From: Pseudobacteroides cellulosolvens ATCC 35603 = DSM 2933
GTDB lineage: Bacteria; Bacillota; Clostridia; Acetivibrionales; DSM-2933
Direction of reading: 5' to 3'
Length of the DNA stretch: 64,000 nucleotides
Assembly (NCBI RefSeq): GCF_001262605.1
Contig: NZ_LGTC01000001.1
Coordinates: 1,784,501-1,848,500 of the forward strand
This document shows positions 47,075 to 56,779 of the stretch, one piece after another (the first letter of the stretch is position 1; every line of letters starts with the position of its first letter). The translations under genes and the position numbers were made by a program. Below the pieces are notes generated by a model, which was given only the letters and a program-made list of their open reading frames with translations, searched no databases and was not told where the DNA came from.

Positions 47075-48583
47075 TCATCCATTGGCAAACATGTTTTGTT
47101 CCTTAAGAATAACGTCATGAGCTCCACCCTCTATTATACTGGTTGAGGACACTAGAGTAAGCCTTGCAGTCCTCTGGAACTCATCAATTGATGTTGATCC
47201 GCAGTTGCACATTGTTGACTTAATCTTGTGAAGGGTAATATCAAGATTATCCTTTAATTTGCCTGCATAAGGAACATAGGAATCTACACCTTCTTCAAAA
47301 GAAAGTTTCTGGCTTCCTCCCAGATCATATCTTTCCCAGTTGCGGGCACGCTTTGAGCCTTCTCCCCAGTACTCTTTAACATAATTGTTACCAACCATAA
47401 GCTTTTGTGTAGGGCTTTCATCAAACCTTGCAAAGTATCTACCCATCATAACAAAATCTGCACCCATCGCAAGTGACAGAGTAATATGGTAATCATGAAC
47501 TATTCCACCGTCAGAACACAAAGGAACATAAATACCGGTTTTTTGGAAGTATTCATCCCTTGCTGCTGCAACCTCAATAAGAGATGTAGCCTGTCCTCTT
47601 CCGATACCCTTCTGTTCTCTTGTAATACATATGGAACCGCCGCCTATTCCAACCTTAACAAAATCGGCACCACATTCTACGAGGTACAAAAATCCTTCTT
47701 TATCTACAACATTACCGCCGCCAACTTTAACTTCTCCGTTAAAGGTTTCCTTAATCCATTTTAAAGTATCTCCCTGCCATTCGGTATATCCATCAGATGA
47801 ATCAATACACAGGATGTCCACTCCCGCTTCTACCAATGCAGGAACCCTGTCCTTATAATCTTTTGTATTAATTCCAGCCCCTACCATCAAGCTTTTATTC
47901 TTGTCTAAAAGTTCATTGGGGTTTTCCTTATGTGAGTCATAATCCTTTCTGAAAACGAGATAAACAAGATTTTGTTTGCTATCAACAATTGGAAGACAAT
48001 TGAGCTTGTTCTCCCATATTATATCGTTTGCCTCTTTAAGGCTTATACCGTCTTTTCCATATATCAATTGTGAAAACGGCGTCATAAATTCTTTAACCTT
48101 TTCATCAAGACTGCATCTGCTTAAACGGTAATCTCTGCTTGTCAGAATCCCTTCAAGCCTTCCGGTAGGCGTACCGTCATGTGTGACAGCAATAGTGGAA
48201 TGCCCTGTTCTTTCTATTATTTTAAGCACTTCTCTTAAAGAACTTTCAGGTGTAATATTAGCATCACTTAATACAAAACCTGCTTTATATTTTTTTACTC
48301 GCCTTACCATGCTGCACTGCGATTCTATTGATTGAGAACCAAAAATAAATGAAAGTCCTCCACTTCTTGCCAAAGCAACCGCAACATTATTATCCGATAC
48401 AGCTTGCATTATGGCAGATACTATAGGAATATTCATCTGGAGACTTGGTTCTTCACCCTTTTTGAATTTAGCAATTGGAGTTTTCAGGTTAACATTTTCA
48501 GGTATGCAATCTTTTCTTGTCAGATTAGGTATAAGAAGATATTCATTAAAAGTTCTCGAAGGCTCATTGTAGAAAAAAGCCAT
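47075..48583 (-). CDS. guaB: IMP dehydrogenase
   Basis: Converts IMP to XMP with NAD, the committed step of GMP synthesis. 502 residues with a TIM-barrel core interrupted by a CBS pair (about 100-220; [38 protein letters not shown]). The catalytic cysteine loop is [15 protein letters not shown], and the phosphate-binding SDGGI and flap residues are present. The N-terminus resembles the GuaB subgroup that lacks the common bacterial start motif, so it is a somewhat divergent IMPDH. The start is ATG 48583 after AAGGAGTG. Confidence 0.94.
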   Translation of the reverse strand: MAFFYNEPSRTFNEYLLIPNLTRKDCIPENVNLKTPIAKFKKGEEPSLQMNIPIVSAIMQAVSDNNVAVALARSGGLSFIFGSQSIESQCSMVRRVKKYKAGFVLSDANITPESSLREVLKIIERTGHSTIAVTHDGTPTGRLEGILTSRDYRLSRCSLDEKVKEFMTPFSQLIYGKDGISLKEANDIIWENKLNCLPIVDSKQNLVYLVFRKDYDSHKENPNELLDKNKSLMVGAGINTKDYKDRVPALVEAGVDILCIDSSDGYTEWQGDTLKWIKETFNGEVKVGGGNVVDKEGFLYLVECGADFVKVGIGGGSICITREQKGIGRGQATSLIEVAAARDEYFQKTGIYVPLCSDGGIVHDYHITLSLAMGADFVMMGRYFARFDESPTQKLMVGNNYVKEYWGEGSKRARNWERYDLGGSQKLSFEEGVDSYVPYAGKLKDNLDITLHKIKSTMCNCGSTSIDEFQRTARLTLVSSTSIIEGGAHDVILKEQNMFANG

Positions 48584-48617
48584 TTTCTTATCACTCCTTA
48601 GTAATTTATAAAAAAAT

Positions 48618-48701
48618 AATCCCGTTAGGAATTTTTTAAAGTTTTCTGATTAATTTTTTAATCTATTTGGATATTTTATATTACAAATCCCGTTATGTCA
48701 A
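48618..48701 (-). promoter_or_regulatory. guaB promoter with repeated TAACGGGATT element
   Basis: Minus-strand TTGACA (48696-48701), 17 bases and TAAAAT (48673-48678). The 10-base sequence TAACGGGATT occurs inside the promoter spacer (48686-48695) and again 68 bases downstream in the leader (48618-48627). Two identical copies at these places suggest an operator, possibly for looping repression by purines. Confidence 0.55.
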
Positions 48702-48755
48702 TACATTTGAATAAATTAATATAAATAGTAAAAAATAAGCCTTGGAGGGATTTAT

Positions 48756-48923
48756 ATGGACAAGAAACTTACAAAAGAAACCAATCCAAAGCAGCCAATT
48801 GAAAAACACGATACAGCAGCATGGGCCAATATTGAAGCAGTTAAATCCGATTCCTGCGTAACAATTCCAAGTGACATACAGGTACGCAATTCCAAGGAAT
48901 ATGTTGATACAAATGAAAAATGA
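48756..48923 (+). CDS. small DUF3787 protein (55 residues)
   Basis: Short hydrophilic protein with the DUF3787 pattern: KHDTAAWANIEAVK in the first half, VTIPSDIQVRNSKEYVDTNEK at the end. Function is unknown; the family is common in clostridia. TTGGAGGGA lies six bases before ATG 48756, and a hairpin terminator follows, so expression is likely. It is divergent from guaB. Confidence 0.8.
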   Translation: MDKKLTKETNPKQPIEKHDTAAWANIEAVKSDSCVTIPSDIQVRNSKEYVDTNEK

Positions 48924-48930
48924 TGAGTAA

Positions 48931-48976
48931 AAACAACAGCCTCGAACTTTATTATTGTTCTGAGGCTGTTGTTTTA
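48931..48976. terminator. bidirectional terminator between the DUF3787 gene and nifJ
   Basis: Stem AACAACAGCCTC/GAGGCTGTTGTT with additional GAAC/GTTC pairing across a bulge. It is flanked by A-rich and T-rich tracts and sits between convergent genes. Confidence 0.8.
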
Positions 48977-49064
48977 TTGTCTAAGAAATTATTGTGTATT
49001 CTACACCATAATTTTTCGCCACAAAGATCAGTGTTGAAAAAATCTCAAGCTATTTTGTTCCAAT

Positions 49065-52000
49065 TTACACTCCATGCTCCCACATTTTCTTATATCTTTC
49101 AAACCTGTCCTTAGCATGTACTTCCGCTATATCAAACATCTCTCCTGCTATATCTGGGAATACATTCATTAACTGGGAATACCTAATCTCACTGTTTATA
49201 AACTCTTTAAACGGCTTTGTCGGCTCTTTGGAATCAAGTATGAATGGATTTTTGCCTTCATCCTTCAAAAGCGGATTATATCTATATAGATGCCAGTATC
49301 CCGATTCCACAGCCCTTTTCGACTGTAGTATACTTGTGCCCATACCTGTTTTAATACCGTGATTCACGCATGGTGCATATGCAATGACAAGAGATGGTCC
49401 CTTATAGTTTTCTGCTTCGGAAATAGCTTTTATAGTCTGGTTCATATTGGCACCCATAGCTATCTGAGCCACATATACGTAGCCATAACTCATTGCCATT
49501 AGCCCTAAGTCCTTTTTCCTTATCTTTTTGCCTGCTGCAGCAAACTTGGCTACTGCCGCTGTTGGTGTTGCCTTTGAGGATTGGCCTCCTGTATTGGAAT
49601 AAACCTCTGTATCCATTACAAAAAGGTTAACATCATCACCTGATGCTAAAACATGGTCCACTCCTCCGTATCCAATATCGTATGCCCATCCGTCACCGCC
49701 AATCATCCAGAAGGATTTCTTTATTAGATAGTCTTTCTTTTCAATTATCTCATTAATAAGCTTGCTCTGACTTCCCTTGTAGTCCTTAATACTTTCCAAA
49801 ACCATTTCTGCAGCCTTCTTGGATTCTTCTCCATCCTCCATATGCTTAAGCCAGAGATTAAAAGCTTCCTTTATTTTAGGCTCGAGATCAGTGTCCAATC
49901 CCTGTTTCATCAGATCCCTAAGCCTTTCTCTGATCTGCCTTACTCCTAAATACATACCATATCCGAATTCCGCATTGTCTTCAAAAAGTGAGTTAGCCCA
50001 TGCAGGTCCCTTTCCTTCTGCATTGGTGGAATATGAAATTGAAGGAGAACTGGCACTCCAAATAGAAGAGCAACCTGTAGCATTTGCAACCATCATTCTG
50101 TCGCCGTACAACTGAGTCAAAAGCCTTACATACGGTGTTTCTCCACATCCTGGACATGCACCGTTGAATTCCAGATGCGGTCTTAGGAGCTGACTTCCTT
50201 TAAGAGTATTCTTATCTAAAAGGTTCTCTTTTGGAATTATGGTTGTTGCAAATTCCCAATGCTCTGCTTCCGCTTCAATTTCCTGCTCTGCAGGCTTCAT
50301 TATAATTGCCTTTTCCTTTGTAGGGCATATATCTGCACAGTTTCCACAGCCTGTACAATCAAGAGGTGCTACTTGAACACGCAGCTTAAAGCCTTCAAGT
50401 CCCTTACCGGTAGCATCTTTGGTTTTAAATGAGGCTGGAGCCCTATTCTGTTCTTCCTCATTTAAAAGGAACAACCTGATTGTAGCATGTGGACATACAT
50501 AGGAGCATTGACCGCATTGAATGCATTTATCAATCTGCCACTCAGGTATCATAACAGCAATACCTCTTTTTTCATATGTTGTTGTTCCAAGAGGATGCGT
50601 TCCATCCTCCATACCCAAAAACGAACTTACAGGAAGCTCATCACCCTCATGCTTCTCCATTTTCCTCTGTATTCTTTTGACAAATTCAGGTTCGTCCTTT
50701 TCCACTCCTTGTTCCTCCACAGCATTAGCCCAATCAGGAGGAATCTCAACCTTCAAGAGTGCATTAGAGCCTTTATCAACTGCCGCCTTGTTCATTTCTA
50801 CAATCTTTTGTCCCTTTTTCCCATAAGTCTTTTCAATGGATTCCTTTAAATAATTTAGGGCATCCTCATAGGGTATAACATTAGCAAGCTTAAAGAAAGC
50901 CGACTGCATAACCATATTTATTCTGTTTCCAAGTCCTACTTCTCCGGCTATTTTTACAGCATCTATTACATAGAAACCTATGTTATTTTTGGAAATAGCT
51001 CTTTTGAGGTAAGCAGGAAGGTTTTCATCAAGTTCCTTACCTGTCCAGGGACAATTGAGCACAAATGTGCCGCCAGGCTTTAAACCCTTTAAAATATCAT
51101 AATTATATATAAAGGACTTGTTGTGGCATGCAACATAATCAGCTTGATACACAAGGTATGGAGATCTTATGGGATTTTTGCCGAATCTTAAGTGAGATAC
51201 AGTTGTTCCGCCGGATTTTTTACTGTCGTATGAAAAATACCCTTGTGCGTAAAGGTTTGTTTTATCACCGATGATTTTAATTGCAGTTTTGTTTGCACCT
51301 ACTGTACCATCGGAACCAAGTCCCCAGAATTTGCAGTTTATGGTGCCGCTGCCAGAAGTATCGATATCATCAGTTTCCTTTAATGAAGTTTTAGTAACAT
51401 CATCAACTATCCCAATTGTAAAATTATCTTTTGGACTTGTACTTTTCAAGTTTTCAAATACCGCAAGTATTTGAGAAGGCCTTGTATCCTTAGATCCCAA
51501 GCCATACCTTCCGCCAACAATCAATGGCTTCTCAGCCCTGTTCGAAAATGCCTTAACAACATCCAAATACAAAGGCTCACCTGTTGCTCCAGGTTCCTTG
51601 GTTCTGTCAAGAACAGCAATCTTTTTAGCACTTCCAGGAAATACATTAAAGAAATGCTTAATTGAAAAAGGCCTATACAGATGAACTCTTACCGCTCCTA
51701 CCTTTTCACCTTTACTTATGAGATAATCAACAGTTTCATCAATTGTATCACAGGCAGAACCCATAGCTACAATAACATACTCAGCATCAGGTGCACCATA
51801 GTAGTCAAAGGGCTTATATTTTCTTCCTGTAATTTTCTCAATATCATTCATGCAACTTTCAACGATTTCAGGAGCCCTGTCAAAAAAGGGATTCTGCACT
51901 TCTCTTCCCTGGAAATAAACATCCGGATTTTGTGCCGTTCCTCTAGCAACAGGATGCTCAGGATTTAAGCTTCTTTGCCTGAAATCATTTACTGCATTCA

Positions 52001-52586
52001 TGTCAACAATACTTTCAAGGTCTTTATAGTCTATAATACTTATTTTTTGATACTCATGGGAAGTTCTAAATCCATCAAAAAAATGTATAACAGGAAGTCT
52101 CATCTTAATAGCCGACAAATGAGCTACACATCCCAAATCCATAACTTCCTGGACATTTGATGAGGCTAGAAGCACTGAGCCTGTTTGTCTGCATGCCATA
52201 ACATCCTGATGATCTCCAAATATGGATAATGCATGGGTTGCAATTGCTCTTGCACTAACATGCAGCACACCAGGCAAAAGCTCACCTGACATCTTGTAGA
52301 GATTTGGTATCATTAAAAGCAGCCCCTGGGAGGCTGTATATGTTGTTGTAAGTGCTCCTGCCTGCAGAGACCCATGCATTGCACCGGCAGCACCGGCTTC
52401 CGACTGCATCTCAACCACCTTCACCTGCTGCCCGAAAATATTTGTCTTTCCATGGGATGACCATTCATCCACACCTTCAGCCATTGGAGATGATGGTGTA
52501 ATAGGATAAATAGCTGCAACCTCTGTAAAGGCATAGGATGCATAGGCTGCAGCCTGATTACCATCCATTGTTTCAAGTTTTGGCAT
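49065..52586 (-). CDS. nifJ: pyruvate:ferredoxin (flavodoxin) oxidoreductase
   Basis: Single-chain PFOR of 1,173 residues that oxidises pyruvate to acetyl-CoA, CO2 and reduced ferredoxin, the hub of clostridial energy metabolism. Domain order: N-terminal pyruvate-binding domain (YPITPSSPMAEGVDEW), domains II-III, a bacterial ferredoxin domain with two 4Fe-4S motifs (CIQCGQCSYVCP and CTGCGNCADICP), and the C-terminal thiamine-diphosphate domain (GGDGWAYDIGYGG, DTEVYSNTGGQ). The start is ATG 52586 after TTAAGGAGA. It is full length. Confidence 0.98.
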   Translation of the reverse strand: MPKLETMDGNQAAAYASYAFTEVAAIYPITPSSPMAEGVDEWSSHGKTNIFGQQVKVVEMQSEAGAAGAMHGSLQAGALTTTYTASQGLLLMIPNLYKMSGELLPGVLHVSARAIATHALSIFGDHQDVMACRQTGSVLLASSNVQEVMDLGCVAHLSAIKMRLPVIHFFDGFRTSHEYQKISIIDYKDLESIVDMNAVNDFRQRSLNPEHPVARGTAQNPDVYFQGREVQNPFFDRAPEIVESCMNDIEKITGRKYKPFDYYGAPDAEYVIVAMGSACDTIDETVDYLISKGEKVGAVRVHLYRPFSIKHFFNVFPGSAKKIAVLDRTKEPGATGEPLYLDVVKAFSNRAEKPLIVGGRYGLGSKDTRPSQILAVFENLKSTSPKDNFTIGIVDDVTKTSLKETDDIDTSGSGTINCKFWGLGSDGTVGANKTAIKIIGDKTNLYAQGYFSYDSKKSGGTTVSHLRFGKNPIRSPYLVYQADYVACHNKSFIYNYDILKGLKPGGTFVLNCPWTGKELDENLPAYLKRAISKNNIGFYVIDAVKIAGEVGLGNRINMVMQSAFFKLANVIPYEDALNYLKESIEKTYGKKGQKIVEMNKAAVDKGSNALLKVEIPPDWANAVEEQGVEKDEPEFVKRIQRKMEKHEGDELPVSSFLGMEDGTHPLGTTTYEKRGIAVMIPEWQIDKCIQCGQCSYVCPHATIRLFLLNEEEQNRAPASFKTKDATGKGLEGFKLRVQVAPLDCTGCGNCADICPTKEKAIIMKPAEQEIEAEAEHWEFATTIIPKENLLDKNTLKGSQLLRPHLEFNGACPGCGETPYVRLLTQLYGDRMMVANATGCSSIWSASSPSISYSTNAEGKGPAWANSLFEDNAEFGYGMYLGVRQIRERLRDLMKQGLDTDLEPKIKEAFNLWLKHMEDGEESKKAAEMVLESIKDYKGSQSKLINEIIEKKDYLIKKSFWMIGGDGWAYDIGYGGVDHVLASGDDVNLFVMDTEVYSNTGGQSSKATPTAAVAKFAAAGKKIRKKDLGLMAMSYGYVYVAQIAMGANMNQTIKAISEAENYKGPSLVIAYAPCVNHGIKTGMGTSILQSKRAVESGYWHLYRYNPLLKDEGKNPFILDSKEPTKPFKEFINSEIRYSQLMNVFPDIAGEMFDIAEVHAKDRFERYKKMWEHGV

Positions 52587-52665
52587 ATTTTATTCTCCTT
52601 AACTTTTTGATTTTATTTTTTGCCAAGGAGAAAGAAAATATTCCAATGTACTAATATAGGGTTTG

Positions 52666-53805
52666 TTAATCTCTTTTTTGGTTATTAATTTGATTATGCT
52701 CTTCATTTATTGCTTCATCAGATTCTTCATTTTCATCATAATATTCCTTTATTTCTTTAGTCTTCTTAGAAGCAAGCCTAATCCTTTTCTTTAGGACTTT
52801 CTTATAAAACACCACAATAGCAATTATAACTATACCAACTAAAACCAAAACTGGGAGCAACTCCACCAACACCAGTATAAGCTCACTTAAGAAAGTTACG
52901 ACTCCCCCGATGCTTTCAGTAAACCTATTAGCCAACCTTTCCCAATATGTAGCTTCTTTTTTAGGCTTGGATTGTGGAGCCTTCTCACTCATTTCAATTG
53001 TTATGGTAGATAGCTGAACCATATCTTTCATTTTATTCAGCGTACCTGTCAAGTTCTCAATTTCATGCCTTATATCCGTCAATCTGCTCTCTATTTTAAA
53101 AATAGTATCCGGATCGGCAGTTTTTTTGAGATATTCTTCAAGCCTGCTTTCTTCATATCTAATAAGCCGTAATCTTGATTCAGTATCAAAAAACTTATCT
53201 GTAACATCATCGCTTTTTATATTTTCATTAATAAGCGTTCCAAGTCCCTTCAAATCCCCAATAATACTGTCAAACCTATCCTTATCAACTCTTATAATTA
53301 CTGTGCCCCTTGTTATGCTTTTTTCACCCTCTGAAACATATACCTTGTCTTTTCTAATATTTGACTCCTGAATGAATCCATATGTAGAAATCATTGACTT
53401 AATCCTTCCATATGCACTGTCAAAGTTTTCTACCTCTATAGATACAAACGCATTGCGAATTATTTTTCTCTGAGACAGGATTGCATTATTTGGAGTATCG
53501 TTTGATGATATTGTTGTGGCAGTTATTGCATTTGCTTCACTGTTATTACCGTTTACAGCTCCAGCTTCAGGTTTGCTGCCTGAATTATCGGCAACACCAC
53601 CTACCTTTTCACTAAATTTTGTCTCTACATTGTCATACTCTACGGAACCGTCAAGTGATATCTTAGATTTTGAATCATTATAGCCATACTCAGATAGTGC
53701 TACTGCAGGTGCTTCACTTGTGTTTTCCTTTCTGCTGCCGCACCCAGTAAATATTGACACTGCAATCATTAACAGCATCAAAACCGACAAGGATTTTTTG
53801 AACAT
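52666..53805 (-). CDS. DUF4349 lipoprotein
   Basis: 379 residues. An N-terminal signal peptide has lipobox FTGC (cysteine near residue 22). A low-complexity S/N/A-rich stretch is followed by the DUF4349 domain (about 120-290; RNAFVSIEVENFDSAYGRIKSM, GTVIIRVDKDRFDSI, coiled-coil section ESRLRLIRYEESRLEEYLKK). A C-terminal membrane helix (about 315-345) and a charged tail follow. Function is unknown. The start is ATG 53805 after AAAGGGGG rather than the upstream frame start. It lies upstream of nifJ, but no functional link is evident. Confidence 0.87.
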   Translation of the reverse strand: MFKKSLSVLMLLMIAVSIFTGCGSRKENTSEAPAVALSEYGYNDSKSKISLDGSVEYDNVETKFSEKVGGVADNSGSKPEAGAVNGNNSEANAITATTISSNDTPNNAILSQRKIIRNAFVSIEVENFDSAYGRIKSMISTYGFIQESNIRKDKVYVSEGEKSITRGTVIIRVDKDRFDSIIGDLKGLGTLINENIKSDDVTDKFFDTESRLRLIRYEESRLEEYLKKTADPDTIFKIESRLTDIRHEIENLTGTLNKMKDMVQLSTITIEMSEKAPQSKPKKEATYWERLANRFTESIGGVVTFLSELILVLVELLPVLVLVGIVIIAIVVFYKKVLKKRIRLASKKTKEIKEYYDENEESDEAINEEHNQINNQKRD

Positions 53806-53944
53806 GGATATGCCCCCTTTGTTATATCTCATTCATGAATGGTTTATATACATAGACGCATACTAAATGATTTTGTTCCAGAAATTTATATATAATCAGT
53901 ATAAATTTACTAATACTGAATTAATTAAAAGGAAAAAACACATA

Positions 53945-53973
53945 TTTACAACATTTATTTTTTGTGTTAAAAT
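53945..53973 (+). promoter_or_regulatory. promoter of tRNA-Pro
   Basis: TTTACA (53945-53950), a 17-base spacer and TAAAAT (53968-53973), 13 bases before the tRNA. Confidence 0.6.
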
Positions 53974-53985
53974 AGAATGCGTCGT

Positions 53986-54060
53986 CGGGGTGTAGCTCAG
54001 TTTGGCTAGAGTACTTGCTTGGGGTGCAAGGGGTCGTCGGTTCAAGTCCGGTCACTCCGA
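53986..54060 (+). tRNA. tRNA-Pro (anticodon GGG), probable prophage attachment site
   Basis: Acceptor CGGGGTG pairs with CACTCCG. The anticodon stem CTTGC/GCAAG holds loop TTGGGGT with anticodon GGG. The discriminator base is A, and no CCA is encoded. A tyrosine integrase gene ends 240 bases downstream, so the 3' end of this tRNA is the likely attL core; attR would be beyond the right edge. Confidence 0.93.
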
Positions 54061-54197
54061 TTAGTTTACAAAACTTAAAGTCCTTGAAACTGAATGGTTT
54101 CGAGGATTTTTTCTATTATTAAGCAAGCACTTGTTTTGGTAGGATTTGGTGTTTCTTATCATTATTTATCATATAAAACCGTTAATAATCATTTGTT

Positions 54198-54300
54198 TTG
54201 GTGTATAAATTGGTGTATAACTATTTTGCTTAGAACCCTTTGTTTTAAATACTTTCATAGTATTTTTCTATAAAAAATTGGTGTATAACTTTTGGTGTAT
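54198..54300. repeat. direct repeats TTGGTGTAT(AA), probable integrase arm sites
   Basis: Copies lie at 54198-54208, 54210-54220, 54278-54288 and, as TTGGTGTAT, at 54292-54300. A weaker TTTGGTGTTT lies near 54145. They sit between tRNA-Pro and the integrase stop codon, in two pairs about 70 bases apart, the arrangement expected for arm-type sites bound by the integrase N-terminal domain. Confidence 0.65.
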
Positions 54301-55449
54301 TTATTTAGCTAAAACCAAATTATTTAACACTTTAATTGCATCTACTTTATTATCCTGAGTTAAATGAGTATAAATATTTAGTGTTGTTTCAATTTTGTTA
54401 TGCCCTATCAGACTACTTATAACCTTTATAGGTACATTTTCTTCAAAGAGACGAGTAACAAAGCTATGTCTAAATACATGCATACCTGATTTATTGATAT
54501 TTGCTTTATTACACACGATATCCATTGATCTTCTAAGATTTTTAGGAAACATATATGTTCCTGCTTTACTGCAAAATACAATATTATGATCGTCAAATCC
54601 TTTTTGGAATCGCTTCTTTTTCATTTCTTTTAAGAGATCAATACATCTATTGGTTAGTGGAATTAACCTATTAGCTGATTGAGTTTTTGGTGTATCTTGT
54701 ACTTTAACTACAAGTTTTTCCTTAACTTTGTCTTTGACACTTATAACAGTTTTCGATATCTTTACTTCGCCCTTTTTTAGATCAATGTCATTCCAGTTTA
54801 ATGCTAATATTTCTCCACTTCTAGCTCCTGTATCTAAAGCAAAAATAAATAACTCATAAAATGAACTTTCTTTTGCTTTAGTCTCAAACCTATTTTGTTC
54901 TTCTCTTGTAAATGCTTCAACTTGTTTTTGTTTAGGTCTTGGGAGTTGTAAACCATCACATGGATTTTCATTAATAAGCTTATTTTTAATTGCTAACTTA
55001 AATGCTGGATTTAAAATATTCTTGATTTTCTGTAATGTAGATGTTGAATAACCTTCTCCAAAATTATAAAGCTTATTTATAAAATCTTGTATATGTATGG
55101 GTTTAATATCTTTTAGCTTGTTATCTCCTATTTTAGGGTTAATAATGGTATCTATAAGCGTTCTATATAATTCTAGTGTCTGTTGTTTTAAACTTGTAAT
55201 TTTATAAGTATTCAACCATTGATTAAGCCATTGTTTTAATAGCATTCTTGAAGGTTCATAATAGACTTCATCATATACTTGTGCTTGAAGTTTAATCATT
55301 TCTTTAGCAACTTCTCCCTCAGTATTGCCATAAACACACTTTCTAATCATTTTTCCATTAATATCTCTTCCAACATTGACTCTTCCCATATATTTTCCAC
55401 TTGGTTTATGATAAGTAATAGATCCTGTATTATTGTTTCTTTTATTCAT
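54301..55449 (-). CDS. int: tyrosine recombinase / phage integrase
   Basis: Site-specific integrase of 382 residues. It has an N-terminal arm-binding AP2-like region (GSITYHKPSGKYMGRVNVGRD), a SAM-like core-binding domain (about 70-170) and the catalytic domain with the first arginine in DTGARSGEILAL, then HVFRHSFVTRL and the nucleophile tyrosine in TLNIYTHLT. It resembles integrases of Gram-positive phages and Tn916-type elements. It ends beside the repeats and tRNA-Pro, so it marks the left end of the element. Confidence 0.95.
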   Translation of the reverse strand: MNKRNNNTGSITYHKPSGKYMGRVNVGRDINGKMIRKCVYGNTEGEVAKEMIKLQAQVYDEVYYEPSRMLLKQWLNQWLNTYKITSLKQQTLELYRTLIDTIINPKIGDNKLKDIKPIHIQDFINKLYNFGEGYSTSTLQKIKNILNPAFKLAIKNKLINENPCDGLQLPRPKQKQVEAFTREEQNRFETKAKESSFYELFIFALDTGARSGEILALNWNDIDLKKGEVKISKTVISVKDKVKEKLVVKVQDTPKTQSANRLIPLTNRCIDLLKEMKKKRFQKGFDDHNIVFCSKAGTYMFPKNLRRSMDIVCNKANINKSGMHVFRHSFVTRLFEENVPIKVISSLIGHNKIETTLNIYTHLTQDNKVDAIKVLNNLVLAK

Positions 55450-55465
55450 AACATTTCACAACCTT

Positions 55466-55672
55466 TCATATTTTTGGGTTATTCATCCATTCAATAAAGG
55501 AACTCTTGGTAATAACAAATTTTTTACCAAGCCTTATCGAAGGAAAATTTTTTGAGTGAAATAACTCATATGCCTTTCCCAAACATATTCCAATTATTTG
55601 TGAAACGTCATTTACTGTAAGAAATAAAGGTAAATCTTCAATATTATTTATGTTTTCAAGGTTCATAAGCAC
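55466..55672 (-). CDS. excisionase-like helix-turn-helix protein
   Basis: 68 residues with a MerR-type winged-helix DNA-binding motif typical of Xis/HTH_17 proteins (LFLTVNDVSQIIGICLGKAYEL, then FPSIRLGKKFVITKSSFIEWM). It lies 16 bases upstream of the integrase gene in the same direction, so it is the likely recombination directionality factor. Confidence 0.82.
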   Translation of the reverse strand: MLMNLENINNIEDLPLFLTVNDVSQIIGICLGKAYELFHSKNFPSIRLGKKFVITKSSFIEWMNNPKI

Positions 55673-55710
55673 TCCTCCATTTTACATTATTAAGGTTATT
55701 CAATCAATAC

Positions 55711-55741
55711 AAAAAAGGTAGTGCCTTTAATCGGCACTACC
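55711..55741 (-). terminator. terminator upstream of the xis-int unit
   Basis: Stem GGTAGTGCC/GGCACTACC (55717-55741), followed on the minus strand by TTTTTT. It would isolate xis-int from transcription entering from the PemK gene. Confidence 0.75.
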
Positions 55742-55799
55742 CAAATTTTTCAATAAAATACTTGTTTTAAATTAAATCTTAAAAAATAAAAACATAACG

Positions 55800-55832
55800 A
55801 AAAAACCACCTCAAAAAGGTGGTTTTTTAAAG
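55800..55832. terminator. second terminator hairpin, bidirectional
   Basis: AAAAAACCACCT-CAAAA-AGGTGGTTTTTT is a perfect hairpin with A- and T-tracts on both sides. A further inverted repeat (CATAGGA ... TCCTATG) follows up to about 55,897. Confidence 0.75.
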
Positions 55833-55961
55833 TTTATATACCATAGGATTATTAGCAATTCACATAATGTGTTGTTAATAATTTAGTCCTATGTGAATGC
55901 ACAAAGTGCATAAAAGTCTTATTGATAATTTAATTTTATCACTATTATTATATTCAGTCAA

Positions 55962-56516
55962 CTATTTTTTGATTCCTATTAATAATTTGATTTTTTCTTC
56001 AATCTCTACTCTTTTGTCAACATTATCTATTGAACACACATATTTCTTTAATCTATTTTTACTTATAGATTTTAAATGTTCTAGTTTAATAATTGATTTT
56101 TTAGATAAATCATTATGATCAATTTCTACATGTGTTTTCATTAATCTTTTTTGATTTCCATTAACATCAAGTATATCAGTAAGTGGAACTATAATTACTG
56201 TATTACTATCAGAATTAAAAATTTGATTTTGTAATACAAGTACTGGTCTATTAGTGCCATTTTGTTCACTTCCAACATTCTTTCCTAAATTTGCTTCATA
56301 AATAGACCATTTATAAATTAATCTAGGTTTTTCTTTGGTTCTATTTGATTTTCTATAAACTTCTTGTCTAGTTTTTTCTTGTTGAGATAAATTTATCTTC
56401 TTTGAAGTCCAATTTAATATAGGAATAGCAATATCAACATTTAAAGCATTTACATTACTTTTAATTTCTGTTAATAAATTATTTACAATATCTTTTTTTG
56501 TAATTCTATTTGCCAT
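55962..56516 (-). CDS. PemK/MazF-family toxin-like protein, no antitoxin seen
   Basis: 184 residues. The C-terminal two thirds match the PemK/MazF endoribonuclease fold: IYEANLGKNVGSEQNGTNRP near residues 75-95, VLVLQNQIFNSDSNTVIIVPLT, and HLKSISKNRLKKYV. The N-terminal 70 residues are a helical extension not found in minimal MazF. There is no small antitoxin gene beside it; gaps on both sides hold none. It is flanked by phage integration and lysis genes, suggesting a cargo gene of the prophage, perhaps for defence. The start is ATG 56516 after GGAGGAG. Confidence 0.8.
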   Translation of the reverse strand: MANRITKKDIVNNLLTEIKSNVNALNVDIAIPILNWTSKKINLSQQEKTRQEVYRKSNRTKEKPRLIYKWSIYEANLGKNVGSEQNGTNRPVLVLQNQIFNSDSNTVIIVPLTDILDVNGNQKRLMKTHVEIDHNDLSKKSIIKLEHLKSISKNRLKKYVCSIDNVDKRVEIEEKIKLLIGIKK

Positions 56517-56779
56517 TATTTCTCCTCCACTCAACAAAATACTACCTAATTATATCATATTATGACAATTAGGCAAATATTTTGTAAAATGTGAAGGTTG
56601 TTGTTACTATTAGTATATGTTGGGTTTGGAGATTTGTTACTTCTTAAACTTGTTAGCTGTCTTTGTTATAAGATGGTTAGTGGTTTTATTTTAATAATTG
56701 TTGACTTATTATAATATTGTATAGTCATATGTTACTGTCATACTGTGCTGATCATCTTTTATAATTGGGGTGTCTAGGT

